In this document: one piece after another, positions 1-7,022 of the stretch
How positions within the stretch are numbered: the stretch's first letter is position 1
Layout: the number at the start of each line of letters is the position of its first letter
Assembly: GCA_002684495.1 (NCBI GenBank)
Contig: NYVG01000017.1
Coordinates: forward strand, 24,814 to 88,813
DNA: 64,000 nt
Direction of reading: 5' to 3'
From: Gammaproteobacteria bacterium
GTDB lineage: Bacteria > Pseudomonadota > Gammaproteobacteria > Pseudomonadales > Azotimanducaceae
The notes under the pieces: generated by a model
Database searches by the model: none
What the model saw: the letters and a program-made list of their open reading frames with translations, nothing else
Told to the model about the DNA's origin: nothing
Program-made: the position numbers and the translations under genes

Positions 1-2
1 AC

Positions 3-428
3 CAACAAGCGCTCTACTACCAGTCTTTGGGCACCCCTAACGACGCAGCCAAATCCAAAACCGCGCTAAAAAAGGCGCACAAGTATTTGCGTCAGGCGGC
101 AAAGAAAGATCAAAAAAACGTTCGCGCCTTCGCGCTATTAGGCGAAGTCTTAGCAATGCAGGGAGAACTGCGCAAAGCCATTGGCGCATTTAACTTCGCA
201 CTAAAGCTTAGCCCTAAGTACTTTGATGCTTGGTTGTCACGCGCGAAAGTCTTACTGGATATGGGGCTGGTAAGTGATGTACAAAAATCATATACAGTAC
301 TGGCACGCAACGAACCGGACCTTGCAAATGAACTGCTGGCGGCCATCGACATTTGGCTGACTGAACGGGAATTACCGCTAAATGACACCGACGGCGCGTT
401 CATAGAGTGGCGGAACTCGCAAACCTAG
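3..428 (+). CDS. TPR-repeat protein, C-terminal part (5' end outside window)
   Basis: The reading frame is open to the left edge of the window, so this is the C-terminal part of a longer protein; a TTG at 27 is not needed as a start. The visible ~141 residues are helical and carry tetratricopeptide-type pairs, best seen around 'ALLGEVLAMQGELRKAIGAF' followed by 'ALKLSPKYFDAWL', with the small/large residue spacing typical of TPR helices A and B. TPR domains mediate protein-protein contacts; no catalytic domain is visible in the part present. It ends 11 bp before the stop codon of the convergent TauD-type dioxygenase. Its specific partner and role cannot be read from this fragment. Confidence 0.7.
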   Translation, partial: QQALYYQSLGTPNDAAKSKTALKKAHKYLRQAAKKDQKNVRAFALLGEVLAMQGELRKAIGAFNFALKLSPKYFDAWLSRAKVLLDMGLVSDVQKSYTVLARNEPDLANELLAAIDIWLTERELPLNDTDGAFIEWRNSQT

Positions 429-439
429 CCAAGCAATTG

Positions 440-1273
440 CTATCGAGGTTTATCGCCGCACAGAGTGACTCGATGCATTTTGCGATGCTGGGGGAAAAAG
501 TCGTTTACCGGCTTGTGCTGGGTAGATCGGTTATCCCATATTGCTACCGTCCCAGGCGCCCACGACAGACGCACGGTGTGCTCATCAGTCACCACATGAT
601 GATATAGAAACTCAAGCAGATGCTGACTTTCCAGAGCCGACAACTCCTTTATCCGCGTGGTAAACAAACGATTCACATAAATGCTCCGAGCACCGGTTTC
701 CGGATGGGTCCGCACTAACGGGTGTTCGACCGGTGGGTTTGCTGCAATAGCTGGTGCCAAGCGTTCCGCTCCGCCAGGCTCGGCAAGAGACTCAGCAAAG
801 CCGTGAGCGAAATCATGCACCGCAGTGAGAGGTGCTAGCAGTTCTTGTATGTTTTTTGACAAATTCGCAAAAGCAACGGTAGCACTGGCCCAGAGCGTAT
901 CGCCGCCAATTGCAGGAATAATCTGGCCCTGCAGCAGCGTATAACTCGGCGGTTGCGCCATAAAGGTCATGTCTGAGTGCCACAACTCGATCTTCGACGG
1001 ACGTTCCGGCGTACTTTCTAAAATCTGCACCGCAGCGCTTTGCTCAGTCTTGGTGTAGGCCGGGTGATCAAGGATTTCACCAAAACATTTGGCAAACGCA
1101 GCAAAAACCTCAGGAGCCGTATTTTGGTCACGAAAAAACAGTACTTCATGCTCATTTAAGGCATCCCGTACCTGTGCATAGACCCGGTCCGACCCAGCAA
1201 CATCAGCCAACCCAACACCGCTTACAAAGGCGCCCAATGCGCCTGCGGCCCTCTGCAAACCCAGTTCACTCAT
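440..1273 (-). CDS. TauD/TfdA-family Fe(II)/2-oxoglutarate dioxygenase
   Basis: 277-residue protein of the TauD/TfdA family, which uses Fe(II) and 2-oxoglutarate to hydroxylate small substrates such as taurine or aryloxyacetates; the substrate here is unknown. The iron-binding His-x-Asp is seen as 'LWHSDMTF', followed by the family pattern 'GGDTLWAS'. The distal region 'AIWDNRSTQHKPVND' supplies the third iron ligand His, and an Arg that can bind 2-oxoglutarate follows in 'HRKMHRVTL'. The ATG at 1273 (MSELGLQ) was chosen because the frame upstream encodes non-conserved residues. It is transcribed away from the EF-hand/sigma gene set, and the 127 bp between them must hold both promoters. No sulfonate transporter genes lie next to it, so a taurine role is not supported. 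Confidence 0.85.
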   Translation of the reverse strand: MSELGLQRAAGALGAFVSGVGLADVAGSDRVYAQVRDALNEHEVLFFRDQNTAPEVFAAFAKCFGEILDHPAYTKTEQSAAVQILESTPERPSKIELWHSDMTFMAQPPSYTLLQGQIIPAIGGDTLWASATVAFANLSKNIQELLAPLTAVHDFAHGFAESLAEPGGAERLAPAIAANPPVEHPLVRTHPETGARSIYVNRLFTTRIKELSALESQHLLEFLYHHVVTDEHTVRLSWAPGTVAIWDNRSTQHKPVNDFFPQHRKMHRVTLCGDKPR

Positions 1274-1400
1274 GCCGCCGCTCCAGTGGATTAAAATCGA
1301 ATTGTAGCGACCCAGCTGTGTCGAGCAACAAAAACCATTAGTGCGACGGATTTGCCTCAGTAATACGTATAACCTCAATATTAATCTTTACGAGATAACA

Positions 1401-1994
1401 ATGACCAAGCCCATAATTATCGCAATAGTCGTAGCAATCACCGCAATGATAATGAGCAGCGTAAGCGCAGCAGAGGAACGACAAGTTCGATCTCCCATCA
1501 GCATTGCCGACGTTGAAGCCCGCACAAACGCCAAGTTTACAGGGGCCGACAGCAATATGGACGGCCTACTATCAAGCGAGGAATTTGCACAATTGAGGCT
1601 TGAACGGCCCGGCGCAAAATCCAGAGGTCCGCTGGAAAAACGTAACGGCAAAGCAGGCAAGCGCGGCCCAATAAATCGGCAACGGGCTGCAGAACAGAAA
1701 CAGATAAGAGCAGCAGCGGCAAAGGAGATGTTTAGATTATTAGACACTAACGCCGACGGAGTTATCGACGCTGACGAGTACACTCGCGCGGATAGCCGGA
1801 AACTCAGACATCAAGCGCACAAGCGAGTCGCTTTCGCACAGCTTGATGTTAATAATGACGGCTTTCTGGCGCCGAGCGAAATGCCCAGCCCAGTGCTTCG
1901 TCTACAACGGTTGGATACTGATGGGGATGGGCAAGTCAGCAAACGCGAAATGCGTAAAGGCATGCGCGCCCAGCGCAGAGCGGACGATTCTTAA
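1401..1994 (+). CDS. secreted EF-hand calcium-binding protein
   Basis: 197 residues with an N-terminal signal peptide (hydrophobic stretch about residues 4-20, likely cleavage after 'VSA'), so the protein is probably periplasmic. Four EF-hand loops are readable: 'DSNMDGLLSSEE', 'DTNADGVIDADE', 'DVNNDGFLAPSE' and 'DTDGDGQVSKRE', each with Asp/Asn at positions 1, 3 and 5 and Gly at 6. Three end in the usual Glu at position 12. A basic linker (residues ~70-100) separates the first loop from the others. It is the first gene of a tight set with an ECF sigma factor (17 bp gap), a probable anti-sigma factor and a metal-sensor-like periplasmic protein. A role in sensing Ca2+ or another divalent ion for that module is inference from position. 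Confidence 0.85.
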   Translation: MTKPIIIAIVVAITAMIMSSVSAAEERQVRSPISIADVEARTNAKFTGADSNMDGLLSSEEFAQLRLERPGAKSRGPLEKRNGKAGKRGPINRQRAAEQKQIRAAAAKEMFRLLDTNADGVIDADEYTRADSRKLRHQAHKRVAFAQLDVNNDGFLAPSEMPSPVLRLQRLDTDGDGQVSKREMRKGMRAQRRADDS

Positions 1995-2011
1995 AATAGT
2001 TGCACTGAATT

Positions 2012-2557
2012 GTGGCCGATATCCACGATGACGAGCTAATGAGCGCTGTCCAGCGACAAGATCAAAATGCCTATGCAACACTTATGCGCCGGCACTTAGA
2101 TCGCCTGTATAGCTACGCTATAGGTTTAACCAGGCATGCGGCCAGCGCCGAAGATCTAGTGCAAGAATCATGGCTCCGGGTATGGTCTAACGCTGGCAGT
2201 TATCAGCCAAAAAAAGCCAGCTTCAGCACTTGGCTGCACAGGATTTTATACAACCTGTTTATCGATGAAGTACGCCGCGCTCAACGACCAAGACCGGATC
2301 CAATAGACGAATCCGCTAGCGATCAACCATGGCAAGCTCAGTCGGAATCGCAAACAAAAGTCCAGCTAGATCGACTGTTAGCACAATTGCCAGAGAGTCA
2401 GCGCGCGGCTCTGTTGTTGTTCCATCAGCAGGGGTTCAGCACGCGCGAGGTGGCACAAATCTTATTTTTGAGCGTACCGGCAACCGAGTCGTTGCTAGCG
2501 CGGGCGCGAAAAACGCTGCGCCGTACCCACGGGCCGCTGTACCAAACCGAGGAGTGA
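2012..2557 (+). CDS. ECF-family RNA polymerase sigma factor
   Basis: 181 residues with the two-domain plan of extracytoplasmic-function sigma factors. Region 2 spans roughly residues 20-90 ('LYSYAIGLTRHAASAEDLVQ' and 'FSTWLHRILYNLFIDEVRR'). Region 4 spans roughly 115-170 ('LPESQRAALLLFHQQGFS', then a helix-turn-helix 'TREVAQILFLSVPATESLLA'). The start taken is GTG 2012; ATG 2039 is a possible alternative. Five bases separate its stop from the next gene, a probable anti-sigma factor, and the third gene resembles CnrX/Spy. This is the usual arrangement of ECF systems controlled by a membrane-held anti-sigma factor, as in the CnrYXH metal-response system. Its target promoters are not known. Confidence 0.9.
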   Translation: MADIHDDELMSAVQRQDQNAYATLMRRHLDRLYSYAIGLTRHAASAEDLVQESWLRVWSNAGSYQPKKASFSTWLHRILYNLFIDEVRRAQRPRPDPIDESASDQPWQAQSESQTKVQLDRLLAQLPESQRAALLLFHQQGFSTREVAQILFLSVPATESLLARARKTLRRTHGPLYQTEE

Positions 2558-2562
2558 ACAAC

Positions 2563-3009
2563 GTGGACGTCGAACAGTTTAGATGGTCACTGGACCAATA
2601 CGGCGCGCAACTCCAAGCCTGGCCGGATCCTGAATCAGCAGAAAAGCTGTTATTAGAGTCTGTTGAAGCTCGAACATTATTGGCAACGGTCGTCGCCATC
2701 GAACAGGCACTGCAGGAGGGTTCCCATGTGGCCCCAGAGGCCCTAAAGCAGCGGATCATGGCGCAAATTTCGGAGCCGCGAACCTATATTTGGCAAGAAA
2801 TCGCCACACTACTGCCATTACAGGGTCGTTGGACTCGGGCAGCTACAGCAGCATTGCCGCTCTTACTGGGATTCGCTTTCGGTTTCACATCCCAAGAGAG
2901 CGGATCGGCAACAGACAATGATGTCGATAGCCTTTGGATCGTCGGGGACGGCCTAGAGCAAATCAATATTGAAATTGATAGCAGCGGGACACGCATAGAA
3001 GAGGAGTAA
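2563..3009 (+). CDS. probable membrane-bound anti-sigma factor
   Basis: 148-residue protein starting at GTG 2563, five bases after the ECF sigma stop; the frame is open further upstream but that part overlaps the sigma gene. The N-terminal ~95 residues are acidic and helical ('RWSLDQYGAQLQAWPDPE') and would lie in the cytoplasm. One hydrophobic segment ('AATAALPLLLGFAFGF', about residues 97-112) would cross the inner membrane, followed by a short acidic periplasmic tail. I recognise no named family with certainty. The call rests on topology, size and position between sigma factor and periplasmic sensor-like protein, the place held by anti-sigma factors in CnrYXH-type loci. Confidence is moderate for that reason. 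Confidence 0.6.
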   Translation: MDVEQFRWSLDQYGAQLQAWPDPESAEKLLLESVEARTLLATVVAIEQALQEGSHVAPEALKQRIMAQISEPRTYIWQEIATLLPLQGRWTRAATAALPLLLGFAFGFTSQESGSATDNDVDSLWIVGDGLEQINIEIDSSGTRIEEE

Positions 3010-3013
3010 AGCC

Positions 3014-3544
3014 TTGAAAGGGAATAAATTGGTGCTTGGCCTACTGGCCTTATCGCTGGCAATGAATCTTGGTTTTGTCGGATTCGTGATAGGCAAAAAC
3101 GTTCGCGATCAAGAAAGCTTCGGTCCACCTGTTACGCATAAACTACCACGCTGGACAAACGATTTGTCCGAGCAGAGACGCAGCGCACTGCAACCTATGT
3201 TGCGGCAACAGCGCTTAAATGCCCGTGCCCAAACCCGTGAAATTCGCCGCGCCTATGCCGCTGTACACGCTGATATTGGTGCGGAAGAGTTTAGCAAAAC
3301 AGAACTTATAGATAGCTTGGCACAATTGAGGACTCAGTTGGTTGCGAGTCAAAATGCCAGTCACGAAGATTTAATAAATTTTGTCAGCGCGTTGCGTGCT
3401 GGGGAGCGCAAGCTACTGGCGCGCCATCTACAGAAACAAAACACCCGGCGACGATCGCCTCAGGGTTTGCCTGAATTACACGCCCCCAGACACCACGGAG
3501 ATGGGCCTCCGAGACGACTTAAACAACCCCTTCAAGAGATTTAA
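3014..3544 (+). CDS. CnrX/Spy-like periplasmic metal-sensor family protein
   Basis: 176 residues from a TTG start at 3014, four bases after the probable anti-sigma gene. A single N-terminal hydrophobic helix (residues ~5-26, 'LVLGLLALSLAMNLGFVGFV') would anchor it in the inner membrane with the rest in the periplasm. The remainder is an Arg/Gln-rich helical hairpin ('EQRRSALQPMLRQQRLNARA', 'SKTELIDSLAQLRTQL') like the periplasmic heavy-metal sensor/Spy-like family (CnrX, CzcI-type, ZraP). In CnrYXH the periplasmic partner senses metal and releases the sigma factor. Here the protein has few His and no clear metal-binding cluster, so the ligand is unknown. The C-terminus is basic and Pro-rich. 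It ends eight bases from the convergent TetR gene. Confidence 0.65.
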   Translation: MKGNKLVLGLLALSLAMNLGFVGFVIGKNVRDQESFGPPVTHKLPRWTNDLSEQRRSALQPMLRQQRLNARAQTREIRRAYAAVHADIGAEEFSKTELIDSLAQLRTQLVASQNASHEDLINFVSALRAGERKLLARHLQKQNTRRRSPQGLPELHAPRHHGDGPPRRLKQPLQEI

Positions 3545-3552
3545 GCACTTGC

Positions 3553-4107
3553 TTATTCGATTCGAAAACTGGGCCGAAGCTGATACCGAGGCTTCGAGCT
3601 TAGCATGGCAGCGGGTTCACTTGACGGAACTGTAAGTGAGTATTTACTTACGTCTAAATCCCCCTCCTGGTTGGTGCGACCAAAAGCCAGCCGACACAGT
3701 AACAAATATAAAAACTGCCAATCGTGGGCTTGCAGCTCCGAACTAACCACTGGGCCGTCCAAGAATCGACGTAGGATAATCTGGGCCGCCCTTTGCAGCC
3801 TTGGCGCAGTTACTGGCGATTCGTTAATAGACTTAGGCGCTGGCGAATTCATCAAGAGTTCTGCACGCAGAAAAGCTTTTGCTGCATCACTCAGTTCAGG
3901 CACAGACGCACACAAATCCACAACGGACTGATCTAATACTCTTAACCACAGCCCATTCTTACTGCCGAAGTAGTGGTAGATCATGCGCTTGTTAATTCGT
4001 GCCTGCTTGGCAACCTCATCTACGCGCAACCCAGCAACGCCCTGCACTGCAATGATGGCTGCCGCAGTTTCAATAAGACGCTGTTGAGTGTGGTCTGCAT
4101 TCCGCAC
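3553..4107 (-). CDS. TetR/AcrR-family transcriptional regulator
   Basis: 184 residues starting at GTG 4107. The N-terminal TetR helix-turn-helix is clear: 'TQQRLIETAAAIIAVQG', 'LRVDEVAKQARINKRMIYHY', then 'FGSKNGLWLRVLD'. The C-terminal ligand-binding domain (residues ~55-184) is not conserved enough to name an effector. The upstream region contains two copies of GTAACTnnnnAGTTAC, centred 62 bp apart, the second ending over the last codons of ogt. These are good candidates for its own operators, which would make it autoregulatory. The nearest other genes are ogt/adaA-alkA (same strand, upstream) and the ECF set (convergent), so a control target besides itself is not evident. Confidence 0.85.
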   Translation of the reverse strand: MRNADHTQQRLIETAAAIIAVQGVAGLRVDEVAKQARINKRMIYHYFGSKNGLWLRVLDQSVVDLCASVPELSDAAKAFLRAELLMNSPAPKSINESPVTAPRLQRAAQIILRRFLDGPVVSSELQAHDWQFLYLLLCRLAFGRTNQEGDLDVSKYSLTVPSSEPAAMLSSKPRYQLRPSFRIE

Positions 4108-4130
4108 AATTGTATTTCAACCAACCAGTA

Positions 4131-4146
4131 GTAACTGTATAGTTAC
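4131..4146. promoter_or_regulatory. putative TetR operator, copy 1
   Basis: A perfect 6 bp inverted repeat GTAACT-gtat-AGTTAC; with the flanking A and T it extends to 7 bp per arm. It lies 24-39 bp upstream of the tetR start codon, where a promoter would be. The same motif recurs at 4193. TetR proteins bind palindromes of this size, usually in their own promoters. Binding is inferred. Confidence 0.6.
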
Positions 4147-4192
4147 TTTATAGCATACCAACAACAGCAAAGGGCCGCCAACCTACACTAAT

Positions 4193-4208
4193 GTAACTAT
4201 TTAGTTAC
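4193..4208. promoter_or_regulatory. putative TetR operator, copy 2
   Basis: Second copy of the palindrome, GTAACT-attt-AGTTAC, with identical arms and a different 4 bp spacer. Its centre is 62 bp from that of copy 1, about six helical turns, so two dimers could sit on the same DNA face. It overlaps the stop codon of ogt (4201-4203), so it could also act at the end of that operon's transcript. Confidence 0.6.
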
Positions 4209-4695
4209 TTAAGCGTAACCCTAGGTTGCGGGATTCTAAATCCAACAGGAAACGCTTAGCGGCCAGCCCACCACCAAACCCCGTTAAGGTGCCATTGCTG
4301 CCCACCACACGATGACACGGAATAACAATTGCAATGGGGTTATTACCATTGGCGGTGCCCACCGCGCGGACCGCCTTGGGCTGACCTATCTCCTCGGCAA
4401 TATCCTTGTAACTGCGCAACGCGCCGTAGGGGATTTCGCCCAAGGCCCTTAACACCCGACTTTGGAAGGGCGTTGCGCGCGGCCGCAAAGGCAAGTCGAA
4501 CATACGTAATTCCCCCGCAAAATAGGCGTGCAATTGCGTTACCGCCCCAGCTAACGTGCCCTTATCAGGCAGCCATACTGGATCAGCTGTCCGAGCTTTA
4601 GGACCCGTAGAAAAATACAGGCCTGTCAGCGCCTCACCGTCGCCGGTCAAAGTAAGATCACCAATTGGGCTTGGTACGGTAATGAAGTAGGTCAT
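4201..4695 (-). CDS. ogt: methylated-DNA-[protein]-cysteine S-methyltransferase
   Basis: 164-residue suicide enzyme that takes the methyl group from O6-methylguanine (and O4-methylthymine) onto its own cysteine. The active-site motif 'IVIPCHRVVG' is present, followed by the usual 'GFGGGLAAKRFLLDLE'. The helix-turn-helix DNA-binding part is seen as 'ALGEIPYGALRSYKDIAEEI'. The start ATG 4695 (MTYFITVPSPIG) matches the usual Ogt N-terminus and lies two bases after the stop of the Ada-AlkA gene, so the two are translated from one message. Together they form a compact alkylation-repair operon: base excision plus direct reversal. No alkB is present nearby. Confidence 0.93.
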   Translation of the reverse strand: MTYFITVPSPIGDLTLTGDGEALTGLYFSTGPKARTADPVWLPDKGTLAGAVTQLHAYFAGELRMFDLPLRPRATPFQSRVLRALGEIPYGALRSYKDIAEEIGQPKAVRAVGTANGNNPIAIVIPCHRVVGSNGTLTGFGGGLAAKRFLLDLESRNLGLRLSN

Positions 4696-4697
4696 AG

Positions 4698-6161
4698 CTA
4701 ATCTTGCCTCGAGCGTCTTTGAGCGGCAGCGAACCATAAATACATCAGCGCATAACTGCGCCAAGGTTGCCATGCATCAGCCCGTGCCAACGCTTGGGCT
4801 GGCGTCGTGGCCAGTTGCTTCAATACCACCCAATCGTTGTGCACAAATGCGTTTGGATTCTTACAAACACGCAGCTTGATGTAGTTAACGGTCCAAGGAC
4901 CAATGCCCGGAATAGCCATCAATGCCGCGGTGAGCTGATCTTGGTCACAGGCATCAGAGAAATCTATCTCGCGATCAACCACCGCCTGGGCCAACCTACT
5001 GATCGCCCGGCCGCGACGACCTGGCATACCGATCTCAGCTATTTCTTTACCACACAACTGCGCAGGGGTAGGGAAGCTACCTTGGCCATAGCGCTGGATC
5101 AAAGCGTTCGCCAATTCCGTGGCTCGCACAACGCTCACCTGCTGACCCAGAATCGCCCTTACCGCGGTTTCAAAACCATCCCACGCCCCTGGCACACGCA
5201 AACCACCAGCCTTCTTGACCCAGGGCGCCAGCTGCCCATCCCGCCGCAAATGCGCATCAATGGTTGCGCTGTCCGCATTCAGGTCAAACATACGCACTAC
5301 CCGGCGCAATAGCGTGTAGATCGATTTCACGCCCGATGGCAATTGCACCCGCAGCTGCTGACCCTCCCGCGCCACCACCACAGAGCCCTGCTGATCAGGC
5401 AGCTGTCGCACATAACGATGCCCTTGTACGGCTTCAATTCCTTCCATAGCGCGTGTGCTTAGGTAATCGAAGACCCAATCAAAGTTGTAGGGTTGGCGCA
5501 CCGGTAAGGTCAGGGTCATAACCTGCGAAGCTCGAGAAGATCCCCGGCCTCGACGCAATGCACTGGGCGTACATTGATAAAACTTGCGTATTTCACGATT
5601 GAATTGGCTAACGCTACCGTAACCGGCATGGGCGGCAACCTGAACTAATGGCAGTTCTGTCGTCAGCAACTGGCGCGCCATCTGCAGGCGTTTAAATCGC
5701 GCTATCGCTAGCGGCGACACCCCTAGGCGTTGTTCAAACATCCGGCCCAAATGCCGCTCACTTAGGCCTAGGCGACTTGCGAGCGCCGCTACCGACTGAT
5801 CATTAAGAAAACCCTCTTCGATAAGCCTTAATCCCCGAGCCACATGAAGACTGCCTAACACCCATTCCGGCATCGACACAGTGAGCTCCGGACGGCAGCG
5901 CTTGCAGGGCCGATAGCCCCCCTCTGCCGCCGCCGCTGCAGTAACAAAATAGCGGACATTGTGCTCTGCAGGTATACGCGCAGGGCAGGTCGGGCGACAG
6001 AAGATACCGGTACTCAATACCGCCACAACAAAACGTCCGTCGAATCGGGGATCGCGGCTGAGCCGGGCATTTTTGCATACAGCCACCGACGGCAGCGCCG
6101 CATAGCCATCGACCTGCTCGGCATTCGCTTCTGCGTCAATGCAAGCTTTGCTGTTTTTCAT
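4698..6161 (-). CDS. Ada-type regulator / AlkA DNA-3-methyladenine glycosylase fusion
   Basis: 487 residues combining three parts. Residues ~35-95 are the Ada zinc-binding domain that accepts methyl groups from DNA phosphotriesters, with all four Cys ('GIFCRPTCPAR' and 'RPCKRCRPE'). Residues ~105-205 are an AraC-type helix-turn-helix region ('VAALASRLGLSERHLGRMFE', 'HAGYGSVSQFNREI'). Residues ~215-487 are AlkA, with N-terminal domain, HhH-GPD motif 'LMAIPGIGPWTVNYI' and the catalytic Asp aligned in 'FVHNDWVV'. AlkA removes 3-methyladenine and other alkylated bases. The Ada O6-methyltransferase domain is missing from this protein but is supplied by ogt immediately downstream. In E. coli the methylated Ada domain activates its own promoter, so autoregulation is likely. 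Confidence 0.92.
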   Translation of the reverse strand: MKNSKACIDAEANAEQVDGYAALPSVAVCKNARLSRDPRFDGRFVVAVLSTGIFCRPTCPARIPAEHNVRYFVTAAAAAEGGYRPCKRCRPELTVSMPEWVLGSLHVARGLRLIEEGFLNDQSVAALASRLGLSERHLGRMFEQRLGVSPLAIARFKRLQMARQLLTTELPLVQVAAHAGYGSVSQFNREIRKFYQCTPSALRRGRGSSRASQVMTLTLPVRQPYNFDWVFDYLSTRAMEGIEAVQGHRYVRQLPDQQGSVVVAREGQQLRVQLPSGVKSIYTLLRRVVRMFDLNADSATIDAHLRRDGQLAPWVKKAGGLRVPGAWDGFETAVRAILGQQVSVVRATELANALIQRYGQGSFPTPAQLCGKEIAEIGMPGRRGRAISRLAQAVVDREIDFSDACDQDQLTAALMAIPGIGPWTVNYIKLRVCKNPNAFVHNDWVVLKQLATTPAQALARADAWQPWRSYALMYLWFAAAQRRSRQD

Positions 6162-6215
6162 AGCTTCACTATAGCCAAAAGCTGCAAAAAAACTGCGCGA
6201 AACCAGACATTGATC

Positions 6216-6250
6216 AAAATCCCACCTTGCCCACGCAATGGTGGGATTTT
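6216..6250. promoter_or_regulatory. inverted repeat in divergent promoter region
   Basis: Two perfect 11 bp arms, AAAATCCCACC (6216-6226) and GGTGGGATTTT (6240-6250), separated by 13 bp. They lie between the divergent Ada-AlkA gene (start 6161) and the MBL-fold gene (start 6290). No gene ends here, so although it would fold like a terminator with a T-run, an operator or a transcript-leader hairpin is more likely. No close match to the Ada box was found nearby. Confidence 0.45.
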
Positions 6251-6289
6251 CTCACCTCATGTACCCTAATCAGGAATTAAGGAGGGCTT

Positions 6290-6988
6290 ATGACCGAAGA
6301 TAAGTGGACTGAACCAAGCAATCTCATTGTTGAACAAATAGAGATTGGTCCGATGCAAAATTTTACCTATGTCATAGGTTGCCGTCGCACTCATGAGGTG
6401 GTCATCGTCGATCCAGCCTGGGACGTCACTAACCTAGTAGAGCACATCAATAACAAGGGCTATAACTTAACCGCCGCGCTGGCTACCCATTATCACCCAG
6501 ATCACGTCGGTGGCTCTTTCGGCAACAACGAGGTGGAGGGTGTGGCGAAACTTATGGAGATCAATCCTGTAAAAGTGCACGCCCACAAGCTCGAAGTACC
6601 AGGATTGAAAAAGGTCACTGAATTATCGGACTCGGACATCGTCAGCGTCGAATCCGGCGATACCCTCAAGGTCGGCGACATTGAAATAGAGTTCCTACAC
6701 ACGCCCGGACACACCCCGGGCAGCCAGTGTTTTCGCGTGAAAAACACCCTTATTAGCGGCGATACCCTGTTTATCAATGGCTGCGGTCGGGTAGATCTTC
6801 CCGGCTCAAACTCCGAGGACATGTATCACAGCATGTGCAAGCTGTGCGGCCTGCCCGACGACACACTGTTGCTACCCGGCCACAATTATGCGCACGTGCC
6901 CAACGCCACCATGGGTGAAACCAAGCAGATGAATACCTATCTGCGTATCGACGACATAGATACGTGGAAAACCATCATGGGCGGTTAG
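6290..6988 (+). CDS. MBL-fold metallo-hydrolase (glyoxalase II-like)
   Basis: 232 residues with the full metallo-beta-lactamase zinc signature: 'THYHPDHVGG' (HxHxDH), 'HTPGHTPGS', the bridging Asp in 'LISGDTLFI' and the final His in 'LLPGHNYAH'. The overall plan matches hydroxyacylglutathione hydrolase-like proteins, which hydrolyse thioesters, or persulfide dioxygenases of the same fold. The sequence does not decide between them. A strong Shine-Dalgarno 'AAGGAGG' lies six bases before the ATG. The enoyl-CoA hydratase-like gene follows after 34 bp with its own ribosome site, so the two may be cotranscribed. A thioester substrate would fit that neighbour, but this is inference. Confidence 0.85.
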   Translation: MTEDKWTEPSNLIVEQIEIGPMQNFTYVIGCRRTHEVVIVDPAWDVTNLVEHINNKGYNLTAALATHYHPDHVGGSFGNNEVEGVAKLMEINPVKVHAHKLEVPGLKKVTELSDSDIVSVESGDTLKVGDIEIEFLHTPGHTPGSQCFRVKNTLISGDTLFINGCGRVDLPGSNSEDMYHSMCKLCGLPDDTLLLPGHNYAHVPNATMGETKQMNTYLRIDDIDTWKTIMGG

Positions 6989-7022
6989 CGCTTTTACAAC
7001 TTCACGAGGAGAAATTACCCAA

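Noticed and set aside
6162..6289. Ada box in front of the Ada-AlkA gene
   Set aside because: No convincing match to the E. coli Ada box; the AAACTGCGCG stretch is too different to claim.
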